Numbered from the stretch's first letter, positions 28,872 through 38,461 are shown. The stretch: DNA of 64,000 nucleotides from Saccharopolyspora gloriosae (GCF_022828475.1 NZ_CP059557.1:4635470-4699469); one strand, 5' to 3'. Program-made: numbers and translations. Notes: generated from the letters alone by a model not told the origin.

Positions 28872-29744
28872 TCAGTTCGTTCCCGGCGGCGGCATGGGCG
28901 GCATCGGGTCCGGGGGCGGAGTGGCGTCCGGCTGGATGCCGAGCACGATCGTGCCGGTGATACCGCGGCCGAACGGTCCCGGCTTGACGTCCAGTTCCGA
29001 GACGGCCCCCTCACCGCCACCGGTGTAGAGCACGTCCTCGTCGTTGGTGACCCGCTCGATCCGGTTCTCGCGGTAAGGCGCCAGCGAGCCGAGCTCGGCG
29101 TTGAACCTCTCGGGGAAGTAGAGCTGACCGGTGTGGGAGACGTGTCCGCCCTCCACGGTTGCGCCTTCGGCTTCCGCGCCGGTCACCGTCTTCACGTGGA
29201 TGTGGACGGCCCGGCCCGTGTACCACCCCGGCACGATGCTGCGGAACGACGCCACACCCGCGGCGTCGGTGAGCTGGACTCCGCGCAACCAGGTCGTTTC
29301 GTCGGTCGGTGCGGCGTGCCCGTTCTCGTCCACCGGCGGGAGGATGCCGTTGCCGTAACCGGTGTATGAGGAGTACACGCCCAGCGCGTCGCAGTGCCAG
29401 ATGTCGACGGCGACGTCCGGCAGCGGCAGGCAGCTGTCGGCGTCCACCACGACGATCTTGAGCAGGAGGTCGAGGCCTTCTCTGTCCTCGGTGATGTCTT
29501 CGCGGCGGATCCCGTAGTCGAGGTAGTACGGCCCCTCCATCTGCTCTGGCGCCAGCACGCAGGAAGGCGTCCAGCGCTGTCCGGAGCTCGCGGGGGTGCT
29601 GTGCGCGCTCGCGGCGGACACGTTCAGGCCGATGGCCGCCGCTCCCAGACCGCCGAACGCGGCGAGCGCCGTCCGGCGGCTCGTGCCTGTGCCGTGTGGT
29701 GCGTTTTCAGGTGATCCGGGCTGCGCTGACTGGTGTTCGGGCAT
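28872..29744 (-). CDS. Tat-exported intradiol ring-cleavage dioxygenase-like protein
   Basis: The 290-aa protein has a twin-arginine signal (TSRRTALAAFGGLGAAAIGL, about residues 21-40). It then has the beta-sandwich of protocatechuate/catechol 1,2-dioxygenases: QMEGPYYLDYGIRREDIT, VAVDIWHCDALGVYSSYTGYG and VPGWYTGRAVHIHVK supply the Tyr and His iron ligands. Exported members occur widely in actinomycetes and may act on catechol-like extracellular aromatics. The first-listed frame starts at 29873, but ATG 29744 places the Tat motif correctly near the N-terminus. Confidence 0.85.
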   Translation of the reverse strand: MPEHQSAQPGSPENAPHGTGTSRRTALAAFGGLGAAAIGLNVSAASAHSTPASSGQRWTPSCVLAPEQMEGPYYLDYGIRREDITEDREGLDLLLKIVVVDADSCLPLPDVAVDIWHCDALGVYSSYTGYGNGILPPVDENGHAAPTDETTWLRGVQLTDAAGVASFRSIVPGWYTGRAVHIHVKTVTGAEAEGATVEGGHVSHTGQLYFPERFNAELGSLAPYRENRIERVTNDEDVLYTGGGEGAVSELDVKPGPFGRGITGTIVLGIQPDATPPPDPMPPMPPPGTN

Positions 29745-29824
29745 GCCCGAGACGGTATTGAGCGGGCGCCCGCGCTCGCGCGGAAGCGGACCAGAAATCC
29801 GCATCCCGCACGGGAGGCCGAGAG

Positions 29825-30775
29825 TCACGGCTCGAACCAGGTGAACGGTGTGCGCGGCACCTCCATGCTCCACGGGTGCAGCGCGCGGGAGAGCGCGGAC
29901 AGCGGTGTCTCACCGGGAACCGCGCGCTGGGCGAGCAGCGGCTCGAAGTAGTGCTCGACGAGTCGCAGCCAGAACTCCTTGTCGGGAGCGAAGTGCAGGT
30001 GCAGCGAGGGGTGGTTCTCCTGCCACCGGCGGATCGCCTCGATCTTGCGCGTGCCGTGCCCGTGGCACACCAGGTGGATCTGCTGGCCGGGCAGGATCCG
30101 GGTCCCCAGGTTGCGCAGGAAGGTGAGGAGACCACCCGCCGCATCGGCCTGATCGCGCTGGGACAACATGGCGGCGAGTTCCTTGCGCAACACCGCGTCG
30201 TAGTTCCCCGATGACGGGCGAGGCGGCCGGACGGCGGGTTCCACCGCGTCGTCGTTGTTCACGGCCAACGCCATGATCGTTTCCGGGGGCGCCAGGTGCA
30301 GCGCGCTCCACGGTTCCTCGCGTTCGGCCCCCGCGCTCCCGCCGCGGGCTTCCGGCGTGACGCCGAGACGCCGCCAGATGCGCAGCACGGAGGAAGCCGA
30401 GGTCCCGGCGCGGGCGGCCATGTCGCGCTTGGTCCAGTGCGAACCGTTCGGTGGCGGCTCGGTGACCGTGGCCTCCAGCACGATCTTCACCTGCTCGTCG
30501 GTGATGGACCGCGGTTTGCCGGAGCGGGGCCGGTCGCGCAGCGCCGCCAGCCGCCCTTCCCGGAAGCGTTCCCGCCACTTGCCCACGACCGGCGGCGATA
30601 CGCCGAACTCGCGGGCCACGGAACTGTTGGTCCGGCCGCCTTCCGCGCAGGCGAGGATGATCCGGCAGCGCACCGCCACTGCCTGCGGGGTCGACGGCAA
30701 CCGGATCCACCGGGACAACGCCGCCCGTTCCGGCTCTGTGAGCAGCAGCGGGAGTTTCGAACTGGACGTACCCAT
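29825..30775 (-). CDS. IS630-type transposase-like DNA-binding protein, catalytically degenerate
   Basis: The 316-aa protein begins like an IS630-family transposase: a homeodomain-like HTH (VAVRCRIILACAEGGRTNSSVAREFGVSPPVVGKWRERFREGRLAALRDRPRSGKPR), then a winged helix (HWTKRDMAARAGTSASSVLRIWRRLGV). The C-terminal part keeps the outline of the DDE core (IHLVCHGHGTRKIEAIRRW and LVEHYFEPL). The Asp expected in the usual LVxDNxxxH position is replaced by CHG, and the first Asp is not evident. No inverted repeats flank it. It is therefore probably domesticated, perhaps as a regulator. ATG 30775 is preferred to the longer frame from 30859. Confidence 0.7.
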   Translation of the reverse strand: MGTSSSKLPLLLTEPERAALSRWIRLPSTPQAVAVRCRIILACAEGGRTNSSVAREFGVSPPVVGKWRERFREGRLAALRDRPRSGKPRSITDEQVKIVLEATVTEPPPNGSHWTKRDMAARAGTSASSVLRIWRRLGVTPEARGGSAGAEREEPWSALHLAPPETIMALAVNNDDAVEPAVRPPRPSSGNYDAVLRKELAAMLSQRDQADAAGGLLTFLRNLGTRILPGQQIHLVCHGHGTRKIEAIRRWQENHPSLHLHFAPDKEFWLRLVEHYFEPLLAQRAVPGETPLSALSRALHPWSMEVPRTPFTWFEP

Positions 30776-30804
30776 ACCGGGATCGATCTTAAACGAATTT
30801 CGGA

Positions 30805-30844
30805 CCACCGGGCGCCGGATTCGCGTGCGAACGGCGCCCGGTGG
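30805..30844 (-). terminator. Hairpin terminator after the MetE-like gene
   Basis: A perfect 13-bp stem (30805-30817 with 30832-30844) lies 18 bp beyond the stop of the MetE-like gene. Confidence 0.65.
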
Positions 30845-30862
30845 CGACGGAACGGTCACTGA

Positions 30863-32071
30863 TCATGACCAGAGCCGCTTGGTCGCGAGCTCAGCGCCTT
30901 CCGCGAGGGACTCCAGCTTCGCCCAGGCCAGCTGCGGGTGAACTCGCCCGCCCAAGCCGCAGTCGGTCGAGGCGATCACGTTCTCGCGGCCCACGCACTC
31001 GGCGAAGCGGACGATGCGATCGGCCACCAGTTCCGGGTGTTCCACGACGTTGGTGGCGTGGCTGACCACACCGGGCAGGATCAGCTTGCCCGCCGGCAGG
31101 CTGACGTCCTGCCACACCTTCCACTCGTGCTCGTGGCGCACGTTGCCCGCCTCGAACGAGTAGGCCTGCACGTCGATGGACAGCAGCAGGTCGATCAGGT
31201 CGCGCATGGGCAGGTCCGTGGTGTGGGGGCCGTGCCAGCTGCCCCAGCACAGGTGGAACCGGATCCGGTCCTTCGGCAGATCGCGGATCGCGTAGTTCAG
31301 CGCTTCCACCCGGCGTCTCGTGAAGCGCTGGTAGTCCTCGACGGACGGCTCCGGGTTGATCTGGTCCCAGTTCTCGGCGATGGCGGGGTCGTCGAGCTGC
31401 AGGATCAGTCCGGCGTCGATGATCGCCTTGTACTCCTCGCGCATGGCATCGGCGCAGGCGTAGAGGAATTCCTCGTCGTCGGCGTAGTGCTCGTTGCCGA
31501 TCCGCGAGCAGCTCGCCGGTGCGATCGAGGTCATGAAGCCTTCCTCGAGACCGGCGGTGGCCAATCCGTGCTTGAAGCTGCGGATGTCGGCGGCGATCGC
31601 CTCGTGACCCGTGTAAGTCAGCGGGCCACGACACACCGGGAAGCGGATCGAGCCTCCGCCTGCCGCGACGCCCGAGGTCGGATCCGCGTAGGCCTCGGCG
31701 AAGCGGACCCGGTCGCGGCGGTTGCCGAAACTGGTCAGCGCGATCTCGCCGGGCTTGGCTTCGTGCGTGATTTCGTTCATGGGGGCGTCGTTGAGTTCGA
31801 GGCCGCCCAACCGCTGGAACGAATACGACCACCAAGCGCCGTAGTCGACCTTCTGGTTGACGGACTTGCCGAACTCACCGTCGCCGACCATGTCGATGCC
31901 GGTGCCGACCTGGCGGGAGACGAGGTCGGAGACCGCGGTGTCCAGTTCCGCGCGATGCTGCTGCTCGTCGATCTCGCCTTCGGCGCGAGCCGCGTTGAGT
32001 TCGATCAACCTCTCCGGACGCGGCAGGCTGCCCGCCTGGGTGGTCAGGATGCGGCTGGTGCTCGAACGCAT
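30863..32071 (-). CDS. Cobalamin-independent methionine synthase (MetE C-terminal) family protein
   Basis: The 402-aa protein matches the MetE C-terminal/CoM-transferase-like barrel. It starts with SRILTTQAGSLPRPERLIELN, carries zinc ligands in RFHLCWGSWHG (HxC) and ASTDCGLGG (Cys), and has GFMTSIAPASC. It is half the length of MetE and lacks the N-terminal folate domain, so it is unlikely to be the housekeeping methionine synthase. Relatives transfer alkyl groups to thiols, e.g. epoxyalkane:coenzyme M transferase. ATG 32071 is chosen because the 25 upstream residues are unlike the family. Confidence 0.82.
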   Translation of the reverse strand: MRSSTSRILTTQAGSLPRPERLIELNAARAEGEIDEQQHRAELDTAVSDLVSRQVGTGIDMVGDGEFGKSVNQKVDYGAWWSYSFQRLGGLELNDAPMNEITHEAKPGEIALTSFGNRRDRVRFAEAYADPTSGVAAGGGSIRFPVCRGPLTYTGHEAIAADIRSFKHGLATAGLEEGFMTSIAPASCSRIGNEHYADDEEFLYACADAMREEYKAIIDAGLILQLDDPAIAENWDQINPEPSVEDYQRFTRRRVEALNYAIRDLPKDRIRFHLCWGSWHGPHTTDLPMRDLIDLLLSIDVQAYSFEAGNVRHEHEWKVWQDVSLPAGKLILPGVVSHATNVVEHPELVADRIVRFAECVGRENVIASTDCGLGGRVHPQLAWAKLESLAEGAELATKRLWS

Positions 32072-32378
32072 GGATGTCTCCCTTGTCAGACGGCCGGTTC
32101 CGCCATAGTCGTTCGCGGGCGAAAGAAGGACAAACATCCAGCGCACAGCATCGTTCGGTGCTGTTCGACGGCCGCGATCGGCGGTATTCGGCGGGTGACT
32201 TCCGGACCGGGCCAGAAATCGCGCGGCGAAATCCGAACCACCGGTCCGGGAATCGACCGGTGTCCGCGCAACGCCGCAGGAGTGTCGTCACGGCAACGGT
32301 CGTGCCCGACCGCCGCAGGACGGTCGGGCACGCGCCGATCGAGTATTCACGAACGAAGAGGTCTCGCCGCGAGCCGTC
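32072..32378. other. Intergenic region between the MetE-like and Eis-like genes
   Basis: The 307-bp stretch carries the promoter side of the MetE-like gene and the terminator hairpin of the Eis-like gene at 32301-32332. I see no further gene. Confidence 0.5.
32301..32332 (-). terminator. Hairpin terminator after the Eis-like gene
   Basis: A perfect 12-bp stem (32301-32312 with 32321-32332) with an 8-nt loop lies 47 bp past the Eis-like stop. Confidence 0.65.
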
Positions 32379-33599
32379 TCAGAAACCGGTGCCGCACCAA
32401 GGCGGGCGTTCGGTGGCGAACAGGCGGTCCGCTCGGGAGGCAGCGGCGGGGTCGTGCACGTTGATGCGGTTCGCCTCGGCCAGCGTCGTCACCGTGACAT
32501 CGCCCAGGTACAGCGAGGCCAGCACGTCCACGTCGAGGCTCAGGTGCGGCGGGTCGTCGCTGGGTTCGGCGCCGCCCGCGCCGATCCGGTAGCTGCCCGC
32601 GTTCTCCGGCAGCACCGCGTCCCGCACCTCGATCACCACGGGGTCCTCGGCTCCGTAGGAACGGGCGGCCAGCGCGGCGGGCACGTCGACGAGCCGTACC
32701 CACAGGTCGTCGTCGAGCCGGTCCACGGAATAGCCGCGCCGGTCGGCGAGCCACCACGGCAGCGCCTCGTCCACGGGCCGGTCGATCGCGGCGATCGTGG
32801 TGACCAGGTCCAGGCTCAGCAGGAAGCGCCAGAGCGACGCGGTGGCGACGGCGTCCGCCGCGTGCAGCTCGGCCACCTGCATCGTGATCGAGCCGTCGTC
32901 GAAGTGATGATCGGACTTCGCCGGTTCGAACAGCACGAACCCGTCATCGGTGCCGGACTCGTCGGAGTGCACGGCGATCCGCTGGGCGCCGCCGTTCTCC
33001 AGAGTTCCGAACAGCCGAGTGCTCCACCAGCCTTCGCTGCGGCCGATCAGGCCTGGTCTGCCGGTGGCGATCCGCGAGTACAACTCCGGGAGCAGCTTCT
33101 CCGCCGTCGGCCCGTCCACCAGCCGCACCTGCCCGCCGGCAGGAGCGTCGGCCCGCAGCTCGGCGCGGAACCGGGACACCGAGACGCGGTGCGTGCGAGT
33201 CGCCAGGCCGTAGCCGAAGCGCGGGTAGATGCGGGTCTCGGAGGCGTGCAGCATCGCCACCGGCTCGCCGCGCCCCCGGGTGTCGGCGAGCTGCGCGTGC
33301 ATCAGTTCCCGCAGCAGGCCGCGCCGGGTGCGGTCGGCTCGCACGCCGACCCCGGTCACCGCGGCCGCGGGCAGCACCGCCCCGCCGGGCACCTCCAGCG
33401 AGGACGACAACGACATCGCGGTGCCGCTGAGCTCGCCGTCGAGGTACGCGCCGAACGCCCGCCCCGGCTCGTACCGGGTCACCGACCGGCGCCAGCGCTC
33501 CTCGCTGCTGCGCTCCGGCACGTTCAAGGAGGCGAGGAACAGGTCGTTCGCCTGGCGGTATTCGGATTCGGCCAGCGGCCGCACGTCGACTTCGCTCAC
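32379..33599 (-). CDS. eis: Eis-like GNAT acetyltransferase
   Basis: The 406-aa protein has the Eis architecture: an N-terminal GNAT domain with the acetyl-CoA motif VTGVGVRADRTRRGLLRELMHAQL (about residue 90), a central GNAT-like domain and a C-terminal sterol-carrier-like domain ending in a free carboxylate (TERPPWCGTGF). Eis enzymes acetylate amines, including aminoglycosides, at several positions. GTG 33599 is the start that fits the family; the frame is open far upstream but that part overlaps the DUF4333 gene. Confidence 0.85.
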   Translation of the reverse strand: MSEVDVRPLAESEYRQANDLFLASLNVPERSSEERWRRSVTRYEPGRAFGAYLDGELSGTAMSLSSSLEVPGGAVLPAAAVTGVGVRADRTRRGLLRELMHAQLADTRGRGEPVAMLHASETRIYPRFGYGLATRTHRVSVSRFRAELRADAPAGGQVRLVDGPTAEKLLPELYSRIATGRPGLIGRSEGWWSTRLFGTLENGGAQRIAVHSDESGTDDGFVLFEPAKSDHHFDDGSITMQVAELHAADAVATASLWRFLLSLDLVTTIAAIDRPVDEALPWWLADRRGYSVDRLDDDLWVRLVDVPAALAARSYGAEDPVVIEVRDAVLPENAGSYRIGAGGAEPSDDPPHLSLDVDVLASLYLGDVTVTTLAEANRINVHDPAAASRADRLFATERPPWCGTGF

Positions 33600-33646
33600 A
33601 CCCGCATCCTGCCGAGGCGGACGCCGCGCGTCGAGCGAATTCCGGG

Positions 33647-34237
33647 CTACCTGGGGTAGCCGACCTCGTAGGTCCCGGATTCGTCCTGCACCGTCACCGA
33701 CACCCGCTTGTTCCCACCCTCGAGGGTCACCTGGCAGTCGAAGCCGCGTCCGGCGACGACGAGCTGCCCCTTCGGGCAGGTGACCGATTCGACGGTGCCG
33801 AGGTGGTAGGAGTCCTCCAGGGTCTGCTCCACACCGTGCTGCACGCTGTCCGCGTCGAGCTGATCGCGCACCAGCACGCCGGGGTGCACAAAACCCACCA
33901 CCGCCAGTGAACCGGCGACGAGCACCAGGACCGCGCCACCGAACACCCACGGCGCCTTCGACTTCCGGCGCGGCGGCGCGGGCGGCGGCTGCGAACCGCG
34001 GCCGGGCGGGCCGACGGTGATCGGCGGCAGGTTCGGGTGGGTCGGCTCCGCTCCGGGTCGCGCCTGTTGCGGTGCCCCGCCGGGCCGCGTCGGCCGTCCC
34101 GACTGCCCTGGGGCGGAGCCACGACCGACCGGCTGACCTGCGGCGGATCCTCGACGAACCTGCATTCCCGGCTGCGTGCCGGGGTGCCCGGGTGCCGGCC
34201 GGCTTCGCTGCGGGGACGGGCCGTGGGGGCCGGTCAT
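33647..34237 (-). CDS. DUF4333 membrane protein
   Basis: The 196-aa protein has a Pro/Gly/Arg-rich cytoplasmic N-terminus (about 1-90), one transmembrane helix (WVFGGAVLVLVAGSLAVVGFV) and an extracytoplasmic DUF4333 domain. That domain has two Cys (SVTCPKG, GFDCQVTL) that probably form a disulfide, and it ends with GTYEVGYPR. GGAGG lies 5-6 nt before ATG 34237. The equivalent neighbour of helY in mycobacteria (Rv2091c) is the same type of protein, so the pairing is ancestral. Function unknown. Confidence 0.85.
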   Translation of the reverse strand: MTGPHGPSPQRSRPAPGHPGTQPGMQVRRGSAAGQPVGRGSAPGQSGRPTRPGGAPQQARPGAEPTHPNLPPITVGPPGRGSQPPPAPPRRKSKAPWVFGGAVLVLVAGSLAVVGFVHPGVLVRDQLDADSVQHGVEQTLEDSYHLGTVESVTCPKGQLVVAGRGFDCQVTLEGGNKRVSVTVQDESGTYEVGYPR

Positions 34238-34387
34238 CTGGTACCTCCGGGAAAGCTGAACGTTCCGGCGCGGCGCGCGTCCCCCTGCGCACCCCGCCGA
34301 CGAATCCAATCACAGCCGGCCACCAAGACCTCACACCGCCGGGTGAGCTTCCGGTTCGTCTCAGTCCGCAACGATGCGCGACCCGGC

Positions 34388-34417
34388 GGTGGGACGGCCG
34401 GTGCCGGCCGCCCCACC
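34388..34417 (-). terminator. Hairpin terminator after helY
   Basis: A 14-bp stem with one mismatch (34388-34401 with 34404-34417) lies 8 bp past the helY stop. Confidence 0.6.
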
Positions 34418-34424
34418 CGGGCGA

Positions 34425-37391
34425 TCACATGGCGCCCGCGGCGACGACCCCTCGGCGGATCGCGGTGACGGCCTTCGCCGCCGCGGAACCCACCGGGTCG
34501 GACTTGCCGGTGACGTCTCGGATCTGGTCGAGCAGGTCCACCACCTGGCGGCACCAGCGCACGAAGTCACCGGCGGAGAGCTCGTGCCCGGTGGACTCGG
34601 CGGCGGTGAGCACCCGCTCCAGCGACTCGCCGCGCACCCACCGGTAGACCGGCCAGGCGAACCCGGCGTCCGGTTCGCGGGTGCGATCCAGCTTGTGCCT
34701 GCGCTCGTCCTCCTCCAACTCGCCCCACACCTGCCAGGTCGCGCCCAGCACGTCGGCGACCGCTCCGGAGGGCACCGGCGGCGACACCGCGGTCTCCCGG
34801 CGGGATTCGTAGACCAGCGACGACACCACGGCCGCCAGCTCGGCGGGCTGCAACGACTCCCAGATGCCCGCGCGCAGGCATTCCGCGGCCAGCAGGTCCG
34901 ACTCGCTGTAGAGCCGGGACAACCGCCTGCCGTGCTCGGTCACCGGTTGCTCCGGGTCGTCGACGGCCACGTAGTTGCGTTCGGCGAGCAACGCGATGAT
35001 CCGGTCGAACGCGCGCGCCAGCGAGTGCGTGGTGGTGGCCACCTTGCGCCGCAGGTGCTCGGTCTCCGAACGCAGCCGCTCGTGCCGTTCGGCCCAGCGG
35101 GCGTGCTTCTCGCGCTCGTCGCAGCCGTGGCACGGGTGCGCTTTCAGCGCGCGGCGCAGGCTGGCGAGTTCGGCGTCGTCACCGGAGTCCGACCGGTTCC
35201 GGCCGCGCCCGCCCGGCAGGGAGATCCCGGTCTCGCGCAGCCCGGACGCCAGGTCGCGGCGGGACTTCGGGGAGCGGGTGTCGACCTGCTTGGGCAGCCG
35301 CATCCGGCCCAGCGCCGCCACGGGCGAGGTGAAGTCGGCGACCGACAAACGTCCGGACCAGCGGTCCTCGGTGACCACCAGCGGACGCGGTTCCCCCATC
35401 GGCTCCAGGCCGGGGTCGATCACCACGGCCAGCCCGGAGCGCCGCCCGGCCGGGACCTGGATCACGTCGCCCTTGCGCAGCTTCTCCAGCGACTTCGCCG
35501 CCTCCGCCCGCTTGGACGCCCGGTTCTGCTTGGCCAGCACCTTCTCCCGCTCGGAGATGCGGCGGCGCAGCGCGAAGTACTCGCTGAAATCGCCCAGGTG
35601 GCAGGTCATCGACTCGGTGTAGCCCTCGAGGGCGTCGGCGTTGCGGTCCACCCGCCGCGACATGCCGACCACCGACCGGTCGGCCTGGAACTGCGCGAAC
35701 GACTGCTCCAGCAGGTCCCGCGCGGCGTCCCGGCCCACTCGGTGCACCAGGTTCACGGCCATGTTGTAACCGGGCCGGAACGACGAGCGCAGCGGATACG
35801 TCCGGGTGGAGGCGAGTCCGGCGACCTGCTTGGGGTCCATGCCCGGTTGCCACACCACCACGGCGTGGCCTTCGACGTCGATGCCCCGGCGGCCCGCGCG
35901 ACCGGTGAGCTGGGTGTACTCACCGGGCGTGAGGTCGACGTGCGATTCGCCGTTGTACTTGACCAGCCGCTCCAGCACCACGGTGCGGGCGGGCATGTTG
36001 ATGCCCAGCGCCAAGGTCTCGGTGGCGAACACGGCCTTGACCAGGCCGCGGACGAACAGCTCCTCCACGGTCTCCTTGAACGCGGGCAGCAGTCCCGCGT
36101 GGTGCGCGGCGACACCGCGTTCCAGCGCGTCGCGCCACTCCCAGTAACCGAGCACCGTCAGGTCCGCCTCGGGCAGCGAGCTGGTGTGCTCGTCGATCAC
36201 CTCGCGGATCTCGTCGACGTCGTTTTCGCTGGTCAGACGCAGTCCGGCGCGCATGCACTGGTTCACCGCGGCGTCGCAGCCCGCGCGGCTGAAGATGAAC
36301 ACGATCGCGGGCAGCAGTCCGGCCGAGTTCAGGCTGTCGAGGATCTCCACCCGCGACGGCGCGAAGAACCGCGGCGGTCGCGGCCCCTTCCGCCTGCCGC
36401 CGGGGGGACCGCCACGGCCCCGCCCGTACGGGGCGTGCACCCTGGCCAGCTCCTGGGTGTGGCGCAGCAGGTGCGGGTTGAGCTTGAGTTCGCGGTCGGA
36501 GGTCTCCCCGCCGAACAGGTCGAACATGCGCGAGCCGACCTGCATGTGCTGCCACAGCGGCACCGGGCGGTGCTCGTCCACGACGACGGTGGTGTCGCCG
36601 CGCACCTCCACCAGCCACTCGCCGAACTCCTCGGCGTTGCTGACGGTCGCCGACAGGCTGGCCAGCTGCACGTGATCCGGCAGGTGCAGGATCACCTCTT
36701 CCCACACGGCGCCGCGGAACCGGTCGGCGAGGTAGTGCACCTCGTCCATCACGACGTAGCCGAGCTGGTCGATGCCGCGGGAGCTCGCGTAGAGCATGTT
36801 GCGCAGCACCTCGGTGGTCATCACGACCACCTGCGCGTCCCCGTTGATGGAGGTGTCGCCGGTGAGCAGGCCGACCGCGTCCTCGCCGTAGCGTTCGCAG
36901 AGGTCGGCGAACTTCTGGTTGGACAGCGCCTTGATCGGCGTGGTGTAGAAGCAGCGGCGGCCCTCGGACAGCGCCAAGTGCACGGCGAACTCGCCGACGA
37001 CGGTCTTGCCCGCGCCGGTCGGCGCGCACACCAGCACTCCGTGTCCGGATTCGAGCGCCTGGCAGGAGGTGCGCTGGAACGCGTCGAGCTCGAAGGACAG
37101 CTCGGAGGCGAACTCGGCGAACTTCGGGTGGGCGCTGCGGCGGCGGTGCGCCGCGTAGGAGTCGGCCGGGGAGGACGCCGGTTCGGCCGCCGGGGCCTTG
37201 GCCGCCGGCCCGGTGGGGCGGCCCGCTCTTGTGCGGGTGCGGCGCGGTGGTTCCACCTTCTCCCCCTGGCCGGCGGGTTCGCCGGGGCCGGAGGCCACGG
37301 AATCCGAGGAGCCCGGCGATGCGGGGCTCCCCCCATCCGAGCCCGGCCGATCCGGATGCGACATGTCAGAGTGCGAACGGCTTACAGCCAC
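34425..37391 (-). CDS. helY: Ski2-like DEAD/DEAH-box RNA helicase HelY
   Basis: The 988-aa protein has a low-complexity N-terminus (about 1-75). Two RecA domains follow, with Walker A CAPTGAGKT (about residue 120), the DEVH box VVMDEVHYL (about 213), SLSATVSN and QLTGRAGRRGID. The C-terminal region contains KOW-like (KGDVIQVPAGRRSGLAVVI) and DSHCT-type domains like those of Mtr4/Ski2. HelY is thought to act on RNA in Actinobacteria. Its place near tatC and the DUF4333 gene is conserved. Confidence 0.92.
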   Translation of the reverse strand: MAVSRSHSDMSHPDRPGSDGGSPASPGSSDSVASGPGEPAGQGEKVEPPRRTRTRAGRPTGPAAKAPAAEPASSPADSYAAHRRRSAHPKFAEFASELSFELDAFQRTSCQALESGHGVLVCAPTGAGKTVVGEFAVHLALSEGRRCFYTTPIKALSNQKFADLCERYGEDAVGLLTGDTSINGDAQVVVMTTEVLRNMLYASSRGIDQLGYVVMDEVHYLADRFRGAVWEEVILHLPDHVQLASLSATVSNAEEFGEWLVEVRGDTTVVVDEHRPVPLWQHMQVGSRMFDLFGGETSDRELKLNPHLLRHTQELARVHAPYGRGRGGPPGGRRKGPRPPRFFAPSRVEILDSLNSAGLLPAIVFIFSRAGCDAAVNQCMRAGLRLTSENDVDEIREVIDEHTSSLPEADLTVLGYWEWRDALERGVAAHHAGLLPAFKETVEELFVRGLVKAVFATETLALGINMPARTVVLERLVKYNGESHVDLTPGEYTQLTGRAGRRGIDVEGHAVVVWQPGMDPKQVAGLASTRTYPLRSSFRPGYNMAVNLVHRVGRDAARDLLEQSFAQFQADRSVVGMSRRVDRNADALEGYTESMTCHLGDFSEYFALRRRISEREKVLAKQNRASKRAEAAKSLEKLRKGDVIQVPAGRRSGLAVVIDPGLEPMGEPRPLVVTEDRWSGRLSVADFTSPVAALGRMRLPKQVDTRSPKSRRDLASGLRETGISLPGGRGRNRSDSGDDAELASLRRALKAHPCHGCDEREKHARWAERHERLRSETEHLRRKVATTTHSLARAFDRIIALLAERNYVAVDDPEQPVTEHGRRLSRLYSESDLLAAECLRAGIWESLQPAELAAVVSSLVYESRRETAVSPPVPSGAVADVLGATWQVWGELEEDERRHKLDRTREPDAGFAWPVYRWVRGESLERVLTAAESTGHELSAGDFVRWCRQVVDLLDQIRDVTGKSDPVGSAAAKAVTAIRRGVVAAGAM

Positions 37392-37438
37392 CCCACTAGG
37401 TTTTCACATCGCACCGGCGGTCGTCGCACGCGTGCGAC

Positions 37439-38350
37439 TCAGGCCGCTTCGCCATCCCGCTTGGCCTTGGCCGGCGCGAGCACCTGCAACGCTCCCGGCT
37501 GGCAGCGCAGGCTCACCGGGAGGCGGGCCTGGGGTTCGCCGTCGGCGAACGCGGTCCAGCCGTTGCCCCCGCCGAGGCGCACCGAGCGGGCGCGCAGCGT
37601 GCGCACCGCGGGGTGCTCGACGTGCCTGCCGGTGCGCATCGTCGGCAGCACCCGCAGCAGGTCGCCCCGGCTGATCTCGCCGACGACGGTGACGTCGAAC
37701 ATCCCGTCGGTCGGATCAGCGTCGGGGCAGATCGGCACGCCACCGCCGTAGTAGGGCGTGTTGCCGACCGCCACGCAGGTCGCGGCCACGTCGAGCACGA
37801 CGTTGTCGGCTTCGACCCGCAACGGCATGGCGCGCAGCTCCGCGAGCTGGCGCAGCACCGCCACGTCGTAGCGGGCGCGTCCGATGGGCAGCCGAGAACG
37901 GTTCACCCGGCTGTTGACCTGGGCGTCGAACCCGGCGCAGAGCACCGTCGCGAACCGCTCCCCGCCGACGACGCGGCCGAGGTCGATGGCTCGCCGGTGC
38001 CCGCCCTGCAGCGCGTCGGTGGCGGCGCGGGCGGCGTCCAGCGGGTCGGCGGGCAGCCCGAGAGCGCGGGCCAGGTCGTTCCCGGTGCCGACGGGGATGA
38101 TCGCCAGCGCGGTCCGCGCGCCCGCGCAGGCCTGCACAGCGACGTTCGCGGCACCGTCGCCGCCGAGCACGGCCAGCACGTCCACGTCGTCGGCGACGGC
38201 GGCGCGGGCCGCGCCCGCGAACTCGGCGGCGTCCTCGGCGACCACGACGCGGACCGCCGAGACCACGCGGAACCGCCGCACGGCTTTCGCCGCGATGGCC
38301 GCGGCACGGCCTCGGCCGGAACTAGGATTGATCAACACCACGGTGCGCAT
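37439..38350 (-). CDS. Diacylglycerol kinase-family lipid kinase
   Basis: The 303-aa protein has the DAGK/sphingosine-kinase catalytic fold: VLINPSSGRGRA at the N-terminus, the nucleotide loop VLGGDGAANVAV and IPVGTGNDLARALGLP. The C-terminal beta-sandwich carries YYGGGVPICPDADPTDGMFDVTVV. It would phosphorylate diacylglycerol or a related lipid at the membrane. It is the last housekeeping gene before the CIS cluster. Confidence 0.9.
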   Translation of the reverse strand: MRTVVLINPSSGRGRAAAIAAKAVRRFRVVSAVRVVVAEDAAEFAGAARAAVADDVDVLAVLGGDGAANVAVQACAGARTALAIIPVGTGNDLARALGLPADPLDAARAATDALQGGHRRAIDLGRVVGGERFATVLCAGFDAQVNSRVNRSRLPIGRARYDVAVLRQLAELRAMPLRVEADNVVLDVAATCVAVGNTPYYGGGVPICPDADPTDGMFDVTVVGEISRGDLLRVLPTMRTGRHVEHPAVRTLRARSVRLGGGNGWTAFADGEPQARLPVSLRCQPGALQVLAPAKAKRDGEAA

Positions 38351-38461
38351 GGGGCAACATCGTGGCCCACGCTCCCGCCGGCTGACCAGCGACCGCCCGA
38401 AACGGTCGATTCCGGCCTCGGCCGATGCCGCGGAGCGGCTTCCTGACCTGCATCGACCCGC

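Noticed and set aside
30863-32071. Housekeeping methionine synthase metE
   Set aside because: At about 400 aa it lacks the N-terminal half of MetE and is better placed in the MetE-C/CoM-transferase-like group.
34374-37751. A 1125-codon plus-strand open frame opposite helY
   Set aside because: It is a shadow frame of the GC-rich helY gene: composition is His/Arg/Gly/Val-rich with no domain, and helY on the other strand is unmistakable.
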